Below, piece by piece: positions 1 through 6,812 of a DNA stretch of 12,538 nt (the stretch's first letter is position 1; each line of letters starts with the position of its first letter). The stretch comes from Nitrospira_G sp035457545 (lineage in GTDB: Bacteria; Nitrospirota; Nitrospiria; Nitrospirales; Nitrospiraceae). The stretch is from contig DATIBM010000424.1 in NCBI GenBank assembly GCA_035457545.1, forward strand, positions 1-12,538, read 5' to 3'. Position numbers and translations under genes: made by a program. Below the pieces are notes generated by a model. It had not been told where the DNA came from. It did not search any database and saw only the letters and a list, made by a program, of their open reading frames with translations.

Positions 1-1140
1 GGTCATCCAGAAATCCAACGAACGGCGCGCGATCACATCCAGCGCCAACCCCGGCGCGAACGGCGGCGCCCCGGCGCGCAGCGACTCCAGGTCCTGCTTG
101 CCCACCATCGAGATGTGACCCAGCGGATAGTCCCAGTCGGCCGCGCGGGAATAAAAATCGTTCAGGCCGATCGTCTTCTGAAACACCGTCGGATTGGGCT
201 TCTTGGAAATCGCGAGCATCACCGAATTGTTGTGGCACATGTAGTGGCGACCGACGACATCGGAGGAATTCCCGAGGCCGTTGGGGTGCCGGTCGTTCGC
301 AGACCGTAAGAGCAACGCGGCGGAATTGATGGCGCCACAGGAGACGACGACGATGTCGGCCTTATAGGTTTCCACCTGACCGTTCCGCTCCGCCACCACG
401 CCGGTCACGGCTCGCCCCGATGGACTCGTCTCGATCCGGCTGACCAACGCGCCGGTCAGCAACGACACGTTTGAATAGTGCAGCGCCGGGTCCACGCAGA
501 CCACCTGCGCATCGGCCTTGGCATTGACCAGGCAAGGAAACCCGTCGCAGGTCCCGCACCGGATGCAGGCGCCCCGTTCCGGCCGCTCCTCATCGCGCAT
601 GACACCGACCGGCAGATGGAACGGGCGATGGCCCAGTTTCTGCCAACCCTCGTGCAACTCCTGAATGCGCGGCTCGTGCTGGAGGGCGGGATACTTGTAC
701 GGCGCGCCGGCCGGCGGCTCGGTGGGATCTTCTCCTCTGGTGCCGTGGACGTGGTACAGGTGCTCGGCCTGCGTGTAATACGGTTCCAGATCCTCATAGC
801 GGATCGGCCAGGCCGGTGAGATGCCGCCGTGATGCTTGCTCTCTTCGAAATCGTGCCGGCGGAATCTCAACAGCGCGGCCCCATAGACCTTCGTGTTTCC
901 CCCCACGTAGTAATGGATGCCGGGGTGAAAGCTGTTGCCATGCTTATCCTTCCAACTCACCTTGGCCTTGTACTTGCTCTCGACGAATACCGCCCGGGAA
1001 CTCCAGTTGTCCTTCTCCCGCGGAAGATATCCGCCCCGTTCCAGCAATAGGATCTTCTTGCCGGACGAGGCCAGCTTGTAGGCCAGCGTGCCTCCGCCCG
1101 CCCCGGTGCCGATGATGATGATGTCGAAGTGGGTGGACAT
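1..1140 (-). CDS. GMC family flavin-dependent oxidoreductase, N-terminal 380 residues (cut by window start)
   Basis: The reading frame is open from the ATG at 1140-1138 to base 1 with no stop, so the C-terminal part lies outside the window. The N-terminus is an FAD-binding Rossmann fold: MSTHFDIIIIGTGAGGGTLA has the G11-x-G13-x-x-G16 dinucleotide motif, followed by LLLERGG near residue 32 for the ribose-binding acid. HYYVGGNTKVYGAALLRFR (76-94) matches the GMC family stretch that contacts the flavin. Residues 192-203 carry C-x2-C-x2-C-x4-C (CIRCGTCDGFPC, then LVNAKAD); some GMC enzymes have a cysteine-rich stretch ending in an xxAK motif here. IVVVSCGAINSAALLLRS (263-280) is the second conserved GMC block. 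The family oxidises alcohols or sugars with FAD; the substrate cannot be read from this fragment, and the catalytic His region is missing. No strong ribosome binding site precedes the ATG, but the FAD motif begins at once, so the start is probably right. Confidence 0.9.
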   Translation of the reverse strand, partial: MSTHFDIIIIGTGAGGGTLAYKLASSGKKILLLERGGYLPREKDNWSSRAVFVESKYKAKVSWKDKHGNSFHPGIHYYVGGNTKVYGAALLRFRRHDFEESKHHGGISPAWPIRYEDLEPYYTQAEHLYHVHGTRGEDPTEPPAGAPYKYPALQHEPRIQELHEGWQKLGHRPFHLPVGVMRDEERPERGACIRCGTCDGFPCLVNAKADAQVVCVDPALHYSNVSLLTGALVSRIETSPSGRAVTGVVAERNGQVETYKADIVVVSCGAINSAALLLRSANDRHPNGLGNSSDVVGRHYMCHNNSVMLAISKKPNPTVFQKTIGLNDFYSRAADWDYPLGHISMVGKQDLESLRAGAPPFAPGLALDVIARRSLDFWMT

Positions 1141-1202
1141 GGCAGATAGTCGCGGAGAGGCAGTTGATCTTACAAAGAGACGAAGGTGGCCTGCTTGAAC
1201 CC

Positions 1203-1268
1203 CCGTGCTCGCGGAACGCGCACCCGGGATCCAATTGAAGCTTCGTTAAGGGAGGTGCCGGGGACCCG
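1203..1268. repeat. Repeat copy A, left of vapBC
   Basis: Bases 1207-1225 (GCTCGCGGAACGCGCACCC) match 2172-2190 (GCTCCCGGAACGCGCGCCC) at 17 of 19 positions in the same orientation. The match resumes downstream with a TCGTT block (about 1242-1246 against 2202-2206) and GGGACCCG (1261-1268 against 2220-2227); copy A is about 6 bases longer between the blocks. The ordered blocks suggest diverged copies of one element flanking vapBC about 960 bases apart. The alignment was done by eye. No transposase is linked to either copy. Confidence 0.45.
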
Positions 1269-1290
1269 TTGCTCCGCCAATGCAACGGGT
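1264..1290. other. Perfect 9-bp stem-loop between vapC and the GMC gene
   Basis: ACCCGTTGC (1264-1272) and GCAACGGGT (1282-1290) are exact inverted repeats with a 9-base loop. On the minus strand it lies about 135 bases past the vapC stop and about 125 bases before the GMC start. There is no T-run on either side, so it is not a standard intrinsic terminator. It could still end or process the vapBC transcript, or be a remnant of the repeat element. Confidence 0.5.
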
Positions 1291-1425
1291 CGTGACGCGC
1301 GCAATGGCGGATCAATCCAGGCCATCCCATGGGAGGAAGCCCGCACCCATTTGGTGAGAGGCGGTAAACGAGCGAGCTTGGAATGAGCATCCCAGGTGAA
1401 GGGATAACTCGGAATAACGAATCAC

Positions 1426-1833
1426 CTAAGCAGGCAAGGTGACAAGGTCGCAATAAGCGGCAATTCGCAGAAAGTCTTTATCAGCGGTAAGCAATGGGAA
1501 CCCATGCTGGCAACAGGCGGCGGCTATCAAGAAGTCGATCGACCCGGCATTGACTCCTTTGGTTCGGCACAAGGCCCGGAGCCGCGCAGCCGCCACATAG
1601 GTCTCTCGGTCGATCTCAAGAAGCGGGAACGGATCAAGAAGGAGAAGCAGACGATCAAATTGCTTAGGAGATCGAAGGCCGTCCAACAGCTCCTGGAGAA
1701 TGTTGCCGATCAAGAACAACCCGTCTCCAGATTCCACATGTCGTCGAAAAGCCCGGACATGGGGGTTATGGTCATCAACATGGGACCGCCTCAAGACAAG
1801 CGACCAAACCGAGGTGTCAACGACCAGATTCAC
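1426..1833 (-). CDS. vapC: PIN-domain ribonuclease toxin, VapC family
   Basis: This 135-residue protein has the length and layout of a VapC toxin, a Mg2+-dependent endoribonuclease that blocks translation when its antitoxin is lost. The PIN acidic residues are visible: D6 in VVDTSVW, E48 in ILQELLDG, D100 in GSIDFLIAAAC and D118 in LTADKDF. The start is a GTG at 1833-1831, inside the end of the upstream antitoxin gene: the two overlap by 17 bases, the usual arrangement for translational coupling in type II toxin-antitoxin operons. An AAGGA-like ribosome binding site lies within vapB. All catalytic acids are present, so the toxin looks intact. The family is clear; the target RNA is not readable from sequence. 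Confidence 0.92.
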   Translation of the reverse strand: MNLVVDTSVWSLVLRRSHVDDHNPHVRAFRRHVESGDGLFLIGNILQELLDGLRSPKQFDRLLLLLDPFPLLEIDRETYVAAARLRALCRTKGVNAGSIDFLIAAACCQHGFPLLTADKDFLRIAAYCDLVTLPA

Positions 1834-2029
1834 GGTCGCGACGATCCTTTTTGTAATCCCATCCCCTTCTGAAGTCGATCGTGCCCAGAGCCTTCAGAAT
1901 CTCTCGCTGCCGTCGGCGCTGGATGAACTCGGTCAAGGCCAGCGTGACCGTCTCCTTCTTCGTTCGGAGCTTCCCTACTCGACGCGCCTGCTCCAGCAAC
2001 GCATCATCGATCGCCAGGTTGGTGGCCAT
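1817..2029 (-). CDS. vapB: VapB-type antitoxin
   Basis: This is a 70-residue protein beginning MATNLAIDDALLEQARRVG, typical of VapB antitoxins that bind DNA as dimers through an N-terminal fold and inhibit the PIN toxin with a C-terminal tail. The N-terminal 40 residues have the short strand plus two helices (ALLEQARRVGK; KKETVTLALTEFIQRR). The tail (IDFRRGWDYKKDRRD) is charged with aromatic residues, as expected for toxin contact. The ATG at 2029-2027 was chosen over an upstream in-frame start at 2053 because GGAGGAGGT directly precedes it. It is the first gene of the operon with vapC. A TTGACA/TACTCT promoter lies just upstream at 2060-2088, and VapBC complexes normally repress their own promoter. 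Confidence 0.88.
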   Translation of the reverse strand: MATNLAIDDALLEQARRVGKLRTKKETVTLALTEFIQRRRQREILKALGTIDFRRGWDYKKDRRDRESGR

Positions 2030-2059
2030 ACCTCCTCCATGTGTAACGATCACACACAG

Positions 2060-2088
2060 AGAGTACGGCTTCCATGTTGCTGTGTCAA
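2060..2088 (-). promoter_or_regulatory. Predicted vapBC promoter
   Basis: Read on the minus strand, TTGACA (2088-2083), 17 bases, then TACTCT (2065-2060). The implied start of transcription is near 2053, leaving a leader of about 24 bases to the vapB ATG. The -35 is perfect; the -10 keeps only the T, A and final T of TATAAT. The same -10 occurs with the same spacing before the gene at 6813-7451. Confidence 0.55.
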
Positions 2089-2148
2089 ATCATGCACAGT
2101 TCAGGAAGTCGCCGGTACTTGCAGACCCCATGAGATACGGAAACGTTG

Positions 2149-2241
2149 GAGGACACCCGTGCCGATCCCTTGCTCCCGGAACGCGCGCCCTAAGAAGGGC
2201 CTCGTTCGACGGCCGCAGTGGGACCCGCACGGGTGTCCTTC
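2149..2241. repeat. Long structured inverted repeat containing repeat copy B
   Basis: AGGACACCCGTGC (2150-2162) and GCACGGGTGTCCT (2227-2239) are exact 13-bp inverted repeats, and pairing extends outward through a G-T and a G-C pair (2149/2240, 2148/2241). Inside, GCCCT (2187-2191) and AGGGC (2196-2200) form a tight hairpin with an AAGA loop, enclosed by GAACG (2179-2183) and CGTTC (2203-2207). A transcript from either strand would fold into a branched structure of about 90 bases. The core (2172-2227) matches copy A left of vapBC. It could be a palindromic miniature mobile element, an intergenic repeat like REP/BIME, or a structured RNA; the sequence does not decide. Confidence 0.6.
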
Positions 2242-2352
2242 CTGGGAAACAAGACGGCAAGCGAGTATTGATTACCATGCCATTCTGGGCACGGCGCTCT
2301 CAGAGTTCCAGCTACGCTTGTCCAGCGCAAGAGCGCTGAAGCTTGCTCACAC

Positions 2353-2371
2353 CCCCGCCCTACCGGCGGGG
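2353..2371. other. GC-rich 7-bp hairpin
   Basis: CCCCGCC (2353-2359) and GGCGGGG (2365-2371) pair exactly around a CTACC loop. No T-run follows on either strand. It may belong to the same block of intergenic repeat sequence as the larger structure at 2149-2241. Confidence 0.4.
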
Positions 2372-2599
2372 ACTTCCGCTGGATATGGGAATCGAGCCTA
2401 CTCCGTTGGGAAGAACATTTATGTCGTGAATCGACCACATGCCGGGGTGGATTGCCCCTCTTCTGATTTCACGATTTTCCTCTTTCTCTTTTGGAAATCA
2501 CGGGAGGGTTAAACCCGCATAGCAAAACTAGAGCTCCTGATTCTTTACCTGGAGTGGTGTTCTGCCCCTGCGATCTGGTGGAGTTTCCCTGCCTCCGAG

Positions 2600-2629
2600 T
2601 TGACACCACCCTTGTCAAGACAGTAGCTT
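2600..2629 (+). promoter_or_regulatory. Possible promoter for the orphan gene at 2666
   Basis: TTGACA (2600-2605) is followed after 18 bases by TAGCTT (2624-2629). The transcript would start near 2636, 30 bases before the ATG. TTGACA also pairs with TGTCAA (2613-2618), so the site could instead be an operator or part of a small hairpin. It is weaker than the other promoters here because of spacing and the -10. Confidence 0.3.
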
Positions 2630-2665
2630 CGTCTCACCCACTAAATACCCTGAGCATGTAGTTGC

Positions 2666-3529
2666 ATGGATACCTACGACATTCACCTATTCTCGGAACA
2701 GCTCAGAGTTATCGAGAACCTTCTGCTTGAAATGGCAGCAGCCGAAGACGAGCTTCTGACACTGGGGCTTCAGCATGTCGCTGATTGGCCCAGCTATGAA
2801 GCCGCTAAAGAACCGCTCGAAGATTTCGCCGAAAATTTTATCAGCCTAAAAAGATATGCTGGGATTCTAGATCATGCTTCGGCAAATGAACTCGATTCCC
2901 TAGATGCTTCCACCCAAGTAGTCGAGCAAGTATCGGCTATCCGCCTACACCTCCGCATAGCCGCAAAGGCACGTCGCCGAAATCCTGCAGTAAAGGCGTT
3001 CAGCCTAGTTCTGCTGCACATTCCTTATGTTTCCGGATTGGTAAAGAGCAAAGGTCTGTTTTCCGAAGAGCAAGTGCCCTTACAGAAAACAATAGTAGGT
3101 TTGTCACGACTGAGGAGTCTCACCAAGGTTATTTATGACCTTGCCTCGTATCGTGAGTACGTCGATAGTGACTTGTTTAAGCCTTCAAATGTCGAGCCTG
3201 ATCGAGTACTGCATCTAATTGAAGCCGCATTGCACGATATAGAGAACTCGGTCACACTTTCGGCATCTGAGCGCGAAAGCCTTAAAGGGTATCTTGCGCA
3301 GGCCCAAATTCAACTGGCGTCGAAAAGGCCCACATGGTCAACCATCGTGGGTGCTCTAGCAATAGCGTGTGCGATTTCCAGTGGAATCGCAGATGCACCA
3401 GGGGCGGCTAAGAATCTGCGGGACGCATTTGAATATATCATGGGCACATCAGTGACTAAGCCAGTTGAACGTTTACCTCCCCCTACTCTGCCGAAACTAG
3501 ATGACAATCCAATGTCGACTTTAGGATGA
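2666..3529 (+). CDS. Orphan helical protein with one C-terminal membrane segment; unknown function
   Basis: This 287-residue protein is not one whose family I recognise with confidence. It is predicted almost entirely helical and charged, with no catalytic motif visible. One hydrophobic stretch, WSTIVGALAIACAISSGIA (about 224-242), looks like a single membrane segment, preceded by KGYLAQAQIQLASKRP and followed by DAPGAAKNLRDAFEYIMGTS and a Pro-rich tail (PPPTLP, 271-276). Base composition is clearly lower in GC than its neighbours (roughly half GC or less by eye), with A/T-ending codons common, suggesting recent acquisition. It stands alone next to vapBC and a repeat. The ATG has no clear ribosome binding site. 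A role as a membrane-linked effector, for example in phage defence, is possible from these properties only; nothing proves it. Confidence 0.8.
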   Translation: MDTYDIHLFSEQLRVIENLLLEMAAAEDELLTLGLQHVADWPSYEAAKEPLEDFAENFISLKRYAGILDHASANELDSLDASTQVVEQVSAIRLHLRIAAKARRRNPAVKAFSLVLLHIPYVSGLVKSKGLFSEEQVPLQKTIVGLSRLRSLTKVIYDLASYREYVDSDLFKPSNVEPDRVLHLIEAALHDIENSVTLSASERESLKGYLAQAQIQLASKRPTWSTIVGALAIACAISSGIADAPGAAKNLRDAFEYIMGTSVTKPVERLPPPTLPKLDDNPMSTLG

Positions 3530-3649
3530 TCAAAATCAAAGCAAACAGACAGATGGGACTGTGAATCATTTCTACTGTTGAGAGTTAGGAGTGCCCTCGC
3601 CTCCGGTGTGCAAGGCTTATTCGTCCTCAGGCCGCGCTGCGATAACACC

Positions 3650-3820
3650 ACGAAGCTACGCATCACAGTCATTACCCTCGTCGTCGAAGATTTGGAGCGG
3701 TCGCTCAAGTTTTATCAGGATGGACTGGGATTCCCCACGCAAGACACTGTCGGGACAGAATTTGAGCATTGGGCCGTCGTGTTATTTGATTTCCAGCACG
3801 GCCTGAAGCTCCACATCTGA
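3650..3820 (+). pseudogene. VOC/glyoxalase-family protein, N-terminal fragment
   Basis: The frame reads KLRITVITLVVEDLERSLKF, then YQDGLGFPTQDTVGTEFEHW and AVVLFDFQHGLKL: the first beta-alpha-beta-beta-beta unit of a vicinal oxygen chelate protein. It then hits a stop (TGA 3818-3820) where family members continue LALWPR. The expected ATG before KLRIT is ACG (3650-3652), so the native start seems lost. An in-frame ATG at 3578 adds 24 residues that do not look like the family. The missing C-terminal half appears at 5885-6165. VOC proteins are about 125-145 residues and bind a metal across both halves, so this fragment should be inactive. Confidence 0.75.
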
Positions 3821-4290
3821 GCACGTCCGCCCAAGACGCGACCCCGTACCGTCGCGCACCAGTCAGATCAGTTTCCCCAAGCTCCATAATCCCCTCAAAT
3901 TGGCCGCTCCCATTGGTACCTCAGGCCTCCTCGCCCGTCCTGTATCAGCATGCCAACCCTAGTCAGCTGCTGCAGGCTACTAAAGTAGCATTGCACAATA
4001 GCGGCACCGGGCGAGAGTATTGGTGGCCGGATTTGATGTGACGGTCCGGCTTGTATCCAGAGCCACTTGGCTTCTGGATCATTTTGTACACAGATGAAGG
4101 CTATTGCCGACTGTGGAGGAGCGCAGCTGACAAGTCTTTCGGGGCCGAACCACATAGCATGACATTTGCTTGGGGAGGAGCCGGTTGGACCGCTGCCGTC
4201 TCAGGACGCCACTTTCGTGTGTGACAACAAAAGGTACACGCCTGGTCTCTATACTGATGAAACTCGGGATTTAAAGCACAGGTGACACAC
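3821..4290. other. 470-base gap before the lipoprotein gene, nothing recognised
   Basis: No gene, RNA or repeat was recognised. The first 80 bases may still be decayed VOC gene sequence. TATACT (4250-4255) resembles a -10 box about 35 bases before the lipoprotein start, but there is no matching -35 at 16-18 bases. Confidence 0.4.
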
Positions 4291-5529
4291 ATGAACACGA
4301 GTGAGAAGCATGCCACAGCATTTATCAGAGGGATCATGGGGTTGATCCTCACCGTTGTCATGGCCGGATGCGGCAGCGACGGTGGCGGCGGTAGTTCCCA
4401 ACCAGGTGTCCTGAGCGTGTCGCTCACGGATGCACCGGCCTGCGGCTTCGACGAGGTGAATGTCACCGTCAGCAAGGTGCGGGTGCATCAAAGCGCCTCT
4501 GCAAGCGACAACAGCAGCGGCTGGGCCGATATCACGATAAGCCCGCCCCGCAAAATCAACCTGCTCGACCTCAACGATCCCACGCAGCCCAATTTTGCGC
4601 TGGAGCACCTTGGCGAGACCCCGCTGACAGCAGGCCACTATACGCAGTTGCGCCTGGTCTTGGTTCCCAACAGCCCCGGTCAGCCCCTGGCCAATTCGGT
4701 TGTGCTGTCAGGCCAACCGAATGAAATCGCCCTCGATACGCCCAGTGGAGTCCAAACCGGGATTAAATTGATCCACCAGTTCACCGTGGATCCCGGACAA
4801 CGGGTCGATCTGCTGCTGGACTTCGATGCCTGCCGGTCGGTCGTGACACGCACCAACAACACCTACGCACTCAAATCGGTGATCAAAGTCATTCCCTTTG
4901 CATTAAACGGCATCGAAGGCTTTGTCAATCAGTCCCTGACCAATGTCGTCGTCTCTGCCCAGATGAACGGCACGGTCGTTCGAACAACTGTGCCGAACTC
5001 GGTGACCGGCAGATTCTTCCTGGCCCGTTTGGATCCGGCCCAATACGACGTGGTGATCGCGGCAGACGGCCATGCAACCTCAGTCATCGCCGGGGTGCCG
5101 GTCACGAGCAACACCAGCACCACTATCATCAGCACGCAAGCCGCCCCAATCCTGTTGCAGCCCTCCACGACCAGGACCATCGGCGGCACCGCAACGTTGA
5201 ACCCGCCCACCGACGACCCAACCGTCTTTCTCGCAGCCAAGCAATCGCTCAACGGCGGTCCCGTCGTGACCGTGAAATCACAACCCGCCACTCTTGTAGC
5301 CGGTAATCCACCCGGCGATTCTGAGTACGCACTCCTCCTGCCCGTTGGCGCGCCATCGCTCGGCCAATACAGCCCCACCCTGCCCATTCTGTTCGATAGT
5401 GCGGCGCAATCTGGGGTGGCGGGGAAGTACACGGTTGAGGCCTCTGCCGACGGGTATGCCACCCAGTCGGCTCCCAACATGGATATTTCTGCTGCGAATG
5501 CGACGCAGAACTTTTCATTGAACCCTTAA
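4291..5529 (+). CDS. DUF4382-type outer-surface lipoprotein with Ig-like repeats
   Basis: This 412-residue protein begins with a lipoprotein signal: a hydrophobic run IMGLILTVVMAGC with the lipobox cysteine at C27, then a flexible GSDGGGGSS linker; Gly at +2 favours the outer membrane. Residues about 39-200 match the DUF4382 fold: VLSVSLTDAPACGFDEVNVT at the start, INLLDLND in the middle and YALKSVIKVIPFAL at the end. Residues about 205-285 resemble a carboxypeptidase-regulatory-like beta sandwich (IEGFVNQ, GRFFLARLDPAQYDVVIAAD), and a second similar module follows to the end (GKYTVEASADGYATQS). The ATG at 4291 is preferred over an in-frame GTG at 4282 because AGGTG sits six bases upstream. 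It is probably a surface or periplasmic binding or structural protein; no enzyme motif is seen. It lies between the two pieces of a broken VOC gene. Confidence 0.85.
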   Translation: MNTSEKHATAFIRGIMGLILTVVMAGCGSDGGGGSSQPGVLSVSLTDAPACGFDEVNVTVSKVRVHQSASASDNSSGWADITISPPRKINLLDLNDPTQPNFALEHLGETPLTAGHYTQLRLVLVPNSPGQPLANSVVLSGQPNEIALDTPSGVQTGIKLIHQFTVDPGQRVDLLLDFDACRSVVTRTNNTYALKSVIKVIPFALNGIEGFVNQSLTNVVVSAQMNGTVVRTTVPNSVTGRFFLARLDPAQYDVVIAADGHATSVIAGVPVTSNTSTTIISTQAAPILLQPSTTRTIGGTATLNPPTDDPTVFLAAKQSLNGGPVVTVKSQPATLVAGNPPGDSEYALLLPVGAPSLGQYSPTLPILFDSAAQSGVAGKYTVEASADGYATQSAPNMDISAANATQNFSLNP

Positions 5530-5884
5530 GCCCAGTTCTCGCGCCGGGGAGAACAGATAGTTGCCTGAGGCGCGGCCTTCTGGGAAGAAGCCGAGATTGA
5601 AATGACAACTGGGGGCATTCTGAACTGGCGCGAAACTATGTGAGCCTCAGTTGCGGAGTGCACGATACTCACCTCAGGAGACCCACCTGAAAAAGTAGCC
5701 GGTGCTTTCCTCCTTCTGCCAGTGCGCCTTCTCGACAAGTTCCCGCTGTATCCGCGGCCGGCTGCCCCCTGAAGAAAAAGTGGTTCCCATTGACCTGTTT
5801 CAGGTTTCGTTCACCTGCCAGAATTGGAGCCACTGGTTCGCGCATCGTGATCGCGTACTCCCACCGAATCGCTCCGCCGGCGGC
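5530..5884. other. 355-base gap after the lipoprotein gene
   Basis: No gene was recognised. GTTCTC/GAGAAC (5536-5541 and 5550-5555) form a 6-bp hairpin just after the lipoprotein stop, and GGCCTTCT/AGAAGCC near 5573-5591 pair with one bulged base. Either could act in termination, but neither has a following T-run. The GC-palindromic stretch near 5875-5885 is ordinary for this composition. Confidence 0.35.
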
Positions 5885-6165
5885 GAGTTTTCCAAATTGG
5901 CATTACGTACTTAGGTGGGTACAGTCATGGCCCAGGTCAAACAAGCCGGTGCCTAATCACCGACCCACCGCACAGCGCTTTCTGGGGTGGCTATACAGCC
6001 TCGCTTCAAGACCCCGATGGGCATCTGTGGGAAGTGGCATGGAATCCGGATTTCCAGCTCTCCGAAGAGTGGTCGGCCATTTCGGATGGCGGAGAAGAAC
6101 CGACGCGGCCCTGCTCCACTGGCGGACGTTCAGTCTATTCTGGCTCTCTGTCAGGGGCTCAGTGA
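5885..6165 (+). pseudogene. VOC/glyoxalase-family protein, C-terminal fragment
   Basis: The sequence encodes VMAQVKQAGA (5924-5953), then after a one-base frame change ITDPPHSAFWGGYTASLQ and DPDGHLWEVAWNPDF (from 5956), ending at TGA 6163-6165. These are the hallmark last helix and strands of a VOC protein: AGA-IT-P, WGGY, the DPDGxxWE metal-site glutamate, and the WNPxF tail. A short degraded lead-in with EFS and LAL is visible just upstream but broken by a stop (TAG 5912-5914). With the N-terminal piece at 3650-3820 it would rebuild about one VOC gene, so the gene has been split by some 2.1 kb and carries further frameshifts. It ends tail-to-tail with the small membrane protein gene, overlapping its last 15 bases. 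Confidence 0.75.
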
Positions 6166-6432
6166 TTTCGTGTGCGCGCCACGACCAAGGTGGGGGTCTC
6201 TTCTGGTTGGGGGGTCGGTGTCACTCTCCGCATGAGCCTTTTGGAAGGCGACCGCACCGTCCACCAACAGGTACACGGCAAACACGATCAGCACGGTTCC
6301 GGCGGCAAACCAATCGAAATCTGCCGGCCCGGCCATTTGAGCGGTTGGAGGCATCAAGAAGCCCATTATGCCGCAGACGCAGCCGGCTCCTGCCATCAGA
6401 CGGGCGACAAGAGTCCGTTTTCTCCCAGGCAT
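6151..6432 (-). CDS. Small two-TM membrane protein, unknown function
   Basis: This 93-residue protein starts MPGRKRTLVARLMAGAGCVC, a positively charged N-terminus followed by a hydrophobic segment (ARLMAGAGCVCGIMGFLM, about 10-27). A second segment follows (WFAAGTVLIVFAVYLLVDGAV, about 41-61), then a charged C-terminus. The topology suggests a cytoplasmic N-terminus with both ends inside. ATG 6432-6430 was chosen because GGGAGGTGAT precedes it at good spacing; an in-frame GTG lies one codon earlier. No family was recognised and no motif gives a function. It converges with the VOC C-terminal pseudogene. Confidence 0.65.
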   Translation of the reverse strand: MPGRKRTLVARLMAGAGCVCGIMGFLMPPTAQMAGPADFDWFAAGTVLIVFAVYLLVDGAVAFQKAHAESDTDPPTRRDPHLGRGAHTKSLSP

Positions 6433-6812
6433 CACAGATCACCTCCCGTGCAAGAGATCCACTGCACCTGATTGGTTCTCCTCGCCGCTCCTTACACTTC
6501 GCCCCATTCTGATCAGTCTTCCATCCACGCCTCACAATGTGCTCATTTCCGCCGTCGGTTTGGTTGAGTCCCAGGGCCTGCAATCATACATCGACCGGAG
6601 AAGAAATGCGTCGGCCCCGTTGTGGGACGCACGGAGGAGCCGGGAGGCGTCACCCTCTTATGGCAGCCCGAACCAGATAGACTGAATGCCCACGCATCAC
6701 GAAATCGTCATCTCGTCCTCCTGTGCCGTATTATTCGGCCGAACACCGCTTCGGCTGCGCCCTCCCTCACGAAGAGGGAAGGCGCGCCTCGATGACGTCC
6801 GATCGCCCTCCC
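6433..6812. other. 380-base gap between two minus-strand genes
   Basis: No convincing gene was seen. The part nearest 6812 holds two adjacent hairpins (6738-6785) that lie just past the end of the gene at 6813-7451. The part nearest 6432 should hold the promoter of the small membrane protein, but no TTGACA-like element was found there. Confidence 0.4.
6738..6785 (-). terminator. Tandem hairpins downstream of the exported His-containing protein gene
   Basis: The stronger hairpin pairs GCGCC (6757-6761) with GGCGC (6781-6785) and TCCCTC (6763-6768) with GAGGGA (6774-6779), with one C-A mismatch and a five-base loop. Next to it GCCGAA (6738-6743) pairs with TTCGGC (6750-6755). On the minus strand they begin about 28 bases past the stop codon, fitting a terminator or an mRNA 3' stabiliser. 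Neither has a T-run, so factor-independent termination is not assured. Confidence 0.45.

Larger units (their letters stand above)
1141..1425. other. Intergenic stretch upstream of the GMC gene with repeat copy A and a hairpin
   Basis: No credible gene was seen. The stretch holds a diverged copy of the repeat seen right of vapBC (1203-1268) and a perfect hairpin (1264-1290). No TTGACA-type promoter was recognised for the GMC gene. Confidence 0.5.
2089..2665. other. 577-base gap with structured repeats, no gene recognised
   Basis: Several reading frames cross this region but none shows a recognisable protein or a good ribosome binding site. It holds a long inverted repeat with repeat copy B (2149-2241), a GC hairpin (2353-2371) and a TTGACA element before the next gene (2600-2629). 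From about 2460 onward the sequence becomes AT-richer, leading into the lower-GC gene at 2666. TGATTTC and GAAATCA near 2463-2500 form a loose inverted repeat. Confidence 0.5.

Noticed and set aside
478..819. Plus- and minus-strand frames within the GMC gene
   Set aside because: The GMC frame is open for all 380 codons with family motifs from end to end, so these are shadows.
2149..2241. Reading the palindrome as an integron attC site
   Set aside because: No RYYYAAC/GTTRRRY core pair was found at the stem ends, and there is no integrase.
1504..2512. Plus-strand frames opposite vapBC and through the repeat region
   Set aside because: The minus strand carries a clear vapBC with catalytic residues and overlap. 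The plus-strand products look like translated repeat sequence.
3905..5892. A complete insertion sequence between the VOC halves
   Set aside because: No transposase and no matching terminal inverted repeats were seen; only a 9-base direct repeat supports it.
5790..6512. 240-codon plus-strand frame
   Set aside because: It crosses the VOC C-terminal remnant in the wrong frame and the small membrane protein on the other strand. Its product is Arg-rich and lacks motifs.
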